NCBI GenBank assembly: GCA_028276215.1 | Contig: JAPYWT010000145.1 | Coordinates: forward strand, 1-6,519 | From: Thermoflexus sp. | Lineage (GTDB): Bacteria > Chloroflexota > Anaerolineae > B4-G1 > DUEL01 | Reading direction: 5' to 3' | Length of the DNA: 6,519 nucleotides | The notes under the pieces: model-generated | What the model was told of the DNA's origin: nothing | Databases searched by the model: none | Seen by the model: only the letters and a program-made list of their open reading frames with translations | Shown here: in pieces, positions 4,727 through 6,519 of the stretch | How the letters are laid out: each line of letters opens with the position of its first letter | How positions within the stretch are numbered: position 1 is the stretch's first letter | Translations under genes and position numbers: made by a program

Positions 4727-6481
4727 ATGAAACTGCTGCGCATCTTCACCGTTCTGACCGTTGGCGTCCTTCTGCTGGGACTGGTGGCCTGCAAACCCAC
4801 CGCCACTCCCACCACCGCCCCGCCTCCGGCGGCCACCGCTGCTCCCACGGTCGCACCGCCGACGAAGGCCCCGGAGGTCGTCCGCTTCATCTTCGGCCGT
4901 GGCGGCGACTCCGTCCAACTGGACCCCGCCATTGTGACCGACGGTGAGTCCTTCCGGGTCACCGGGCAGTGCCTGGAGCCCCTCTACCAGTATGAACCTG
5001 GCTCCACCCGCCCCATCCCCGCGCTGGCCGAGGAGTGCACCCCCAATGAGACGGCCACGGAGTGGACCTGCAAACTGCGCCGGGGCGTCAAGTTCCACGA
5101 CGGGACCGACTTCAACGCCGACGCGGTGATCTTCAACTTTGAGCGCTGGCGCTTCACCAATAACCCCTACCACTTCCCCAGCCAGGTCTTTGAGTACTAC
5201 GAAGCCATGTGGGGTGGGTTTGACGACGCCAGCCTGATCACCGCCGTGGAGAAGGTGGACGACTACACCGTCCGGTTCAAACTTGCTCAGCCCCTGGCGC
5301 CCTTCCTGGCCAACCTGGCGATGGACATGTTCGCCATCTCCAGCCCGACGGCCATCCAGAAATACGGCGAGAAGTACGGGATGCCGGATGTCGGCTGCGT
5401 GGGCACCGGTCCCTTCAAGTTCAAGGAGTGGGTGGAGGGCGACCACATCACCGTCGTCGCCAACGATGAGTACTGGGGCGGTCGGCCCAAGATTGACGAG
5501 ATTGTCTGGCGGGTGATCCCCGACGACTCCGCCCGCTTCCTGGCGCTGAAGGCCGGCGACATCCACGCCACCGAGCAGGCGACGGTGGAGGACCTGGCCG
5601 CGGCCGAGTCCGACCCCAACCTCTACATCCTGACCCGCCCGGCGCTGAACACCGCGTATCTCGCCTTCAACTACAAGATCAAGGAGTTCCAGGACGTCCG
5701 GGTGCGGGAGGCGGTGGCCCACGCCATCAACAAGCAGGCGCTGGTGCAGAACTTCTACGGCAAGTACGGCATCGTGGCCAAGACCTTCCTCCCGCCTGCC
5801 GTCTGGGGCTACAACGACGCCATCCAGGACTGGGAGTACAACCCCGACCTCTCCAAGCAACTCCTGGCGGAGGCTGGCTTCCCCAACGGCCTGAGCGAAG
5901 TGACGGTCGCCGAGGATGTGGCGGATGCCGAGGGGAACGTCGTCTACCACGCCGGAGACAAAATCCCCCTGAAACTCTACTACATGCCGGTGACCCGCTT
6001 CTACTACCCCAGCCCCAAGGAAATCGGCGAGGCGATGGCGGCGGACCTGGCCAAGGCGGGCATCAACGCCCAACTGGAACTGGCGGGCGACTGGCCGACC
6101 TACCTGGGCCTGCGCCGCAACGGCCTGCTGATGGGCCTCTACATGCTGGGCTGGGGCGGCGACAACGGCGACCCCGATAACTTCCTGAACTACTTCTTCG
6201 GCGGCCTGAGCAGCGAGGACGAGGTGAAAAAGCCCGACAAGCGGGAGGGCTGGTACGCCAACCAGGAGGTCGCCGTCCTCCTCTACAAGGCGCTGGTCAA
6301 CCCCAACCAGGCCGAGCGGGAGGAACTCTACAAGAAGGCGGAGGAGTTGCTCCACAACGACGTCGCCCGCATCTGGATCGCCCACAACCAGACGCCGCTC
6401 ATCTTCTCCAAGAAAGTCAAGGGCTACGTCCCGCAGCCCGTGGGCGCGGACTACTACGAGTGGGTGGAGATCCAGCCGTAA
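4727..6481 (+). CDS. DppA-like peptide-binding lipoprotein of an ABC transporter (SBP family 5)
   Basis: 584 residues. A lipoprotein signal (residues 1-22, lipobox LVAC, Cys22 lipidated) is followed by a flexible Thr/Pro/Ala linker (23-48) and a full family 5 solute-binding domain. Landmarks: VKFHDGTDFNADAVIFNFERW (121-141, the family signature); NPYHF (146-150); APFLANLAMDMFAI (191-204); GTGPFKFKEW (226-235); VRVREAVAHAINKQALV (324-340); PPAVWGYND (356-364); PVTRFYYP (421-428), with R424 at the place of the carboxylate-binding Arg of E. coli DppA; and GWGGDNGDPDNFLNYFF (475-491), very close to the DppA GDNGDPDN loop that holds the peptide amino end. It should capture di- or short peptides outside the membrane for an importer whose other genes are not in view. 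Residues about 388-413 are an extra stretch relative to DppA. Confidence 0.92.
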   Translation: MKLLRIFTVLTVGVLLLGLVACKPTATPTTAPPPAATAAPTVAPPTKAPEVVRFIFGRGGDSVQLDPAIVTDGESFRVTGQCLEPLYQYEPGSTRPIPALAEECTPNETATEWTCKLRRGVKFHDGTDFNADAVIFNFERWRFTNNPYHFPSQVFEYYEAMWGGFDDASLITAVEKVDDYTVRFKLAQPLAPFLANLAMDMFAISSPTAIQKYGEKYGMPDVGCVGTGPFKFKEWVEGDHITVVANDEYWGGRPKIDEIVWRVIPDDSARFLALKAGDIHATEQATVEDLAAAESDPNLYILTRPALNTAYLAFNYKIKEFQDVRVREAVAHAINKQALVQNFYGKYGIVAKTFLPPAVWGYNDAIQDWEYNPDLSKQLLAEAGFPNGLSEVTVAEDVADAEGNVVYHAGDKIPLKLYYMPVTRFYYPSPKEIGEAMAADLAKAGINAQLELAGDWPTYLGLRRNGLLMGLYMLGWGGDNGDPDNFLNYFFGGLSSEDEVKKPDKREGWYANQEVAVLLYKALVNPNQAEREELYKKAEELLHNDVARIWIAHNQTPLIFSKKVKGYVPQPVGADYYEWVEIQP

Positions 6482-6493
6482 CGAGGCAACGGT

Positions 6494-6519
6494 GACGGTC
6501 ACCCTGGAGGGTGACCGTC
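6494..6519 (+). terminator. Perfect hairpin after the binding-protein gene (probable terminator, cut by window end)
   Basis: GACGGTCACCC (6494-6504), loop TGGA, then GGGTGACCGTC (6509-6519): an uninterrupted 11-bp stem beginning 13 nt after the stop codon. The window ends exactly at the stem base, so the T-tract needed for an intrinsic terminator cannot be checked. It could instead be an intercistronic mRNA-stabilising hairpin before permease genes. Confidence 0.65.

Noticed and set aside
4625..6502. 625-codon minus-strand open frame
   Set aside because: It is exactly antisense to the DppA-like gene and made of Val/Gly/Asp-rich antisense sequence. The plus strand has the lipobox, promoter, ribosome site and family motifs. 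Long antisense frames are expected at this GC content.
1..6519. CRISPR arrays, tRNA or rRNA genes, insertion sequences, phage or plasmid genes
   Set aside because: No regularly spaced direct repeats, no recognisable tRNA/rRNA sequence, and no transposase, integrase or replication protein in any frame.

Overview
The window is GC-rich bacterial chromosome. Several traits fit a Chloroflexota (Anaerolineae-type) genome: Thr/Pro/Ala linkers after a lipobox, a Pro-rich linker in front of a C-terminal LysM, strong AGGAGG ribosome sites and sigma70-like promoters. This placement is an inference from style; there is no rRNA or marker gene to confirm it. Two transcription units diverge from an intergenic region at 4460-4726.

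Leftward unit (minus strand, in order of transcription). A promoter at 4498-4470 lies so close to the first ATG that the mRNA is predicted to be leaderless. The first gene (4459-2564) encodes a membrane-anchored, multi-domain cell-wall protein: TM, lytic-transglycosylase-like domain, degenerate LytM/M23-like domain, TM hairpin, Pro-rich linker and LysM. It overlaps by 4 bp (GTGA) a two-TM bacterial PH-domain protein (2567-1866). Ornithine carbamoyltransferase argF (1852-932) follows 13 bp later.

Between argF and the next gene (814-931) is a short G/C-extreme stretch. It holds a strong REP-like hairpin and a G17/C15 palindrome with G-quadruplex potential on both strands. Beyond it is a tight cluster: a ribbon-helix-helix antitoxin (813-595), overlapping by 4 bp a PIN-domain toxin (598-179), whose stop codon directly abuts the ATG of a family 2 glycosyltransferase (178-1) cut by the window edge.

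Rightward unit (plus strand). A strong promoter (TTGACA-N16-TGGTATACT, 4582-4609) drives a roughly 110-nt leader. The leader holds a 13-nt perfect match to the 16S anti-Shine-Dalgarno complement and a possible 19-codon leader peptide. It is followed by a DppA-like dipeptide-binding lipoprotein (4727-6481) and a perfect 11-bp hairpin running to the window end. Permease and ATPase genes may lie outside the window.

No new defence or mobile system is evident. The most distinctive items are the wall-protein architecture, its leaderless promoter, the dpp-like leader, and the G/C palindrome, which could be an assembly artefact.
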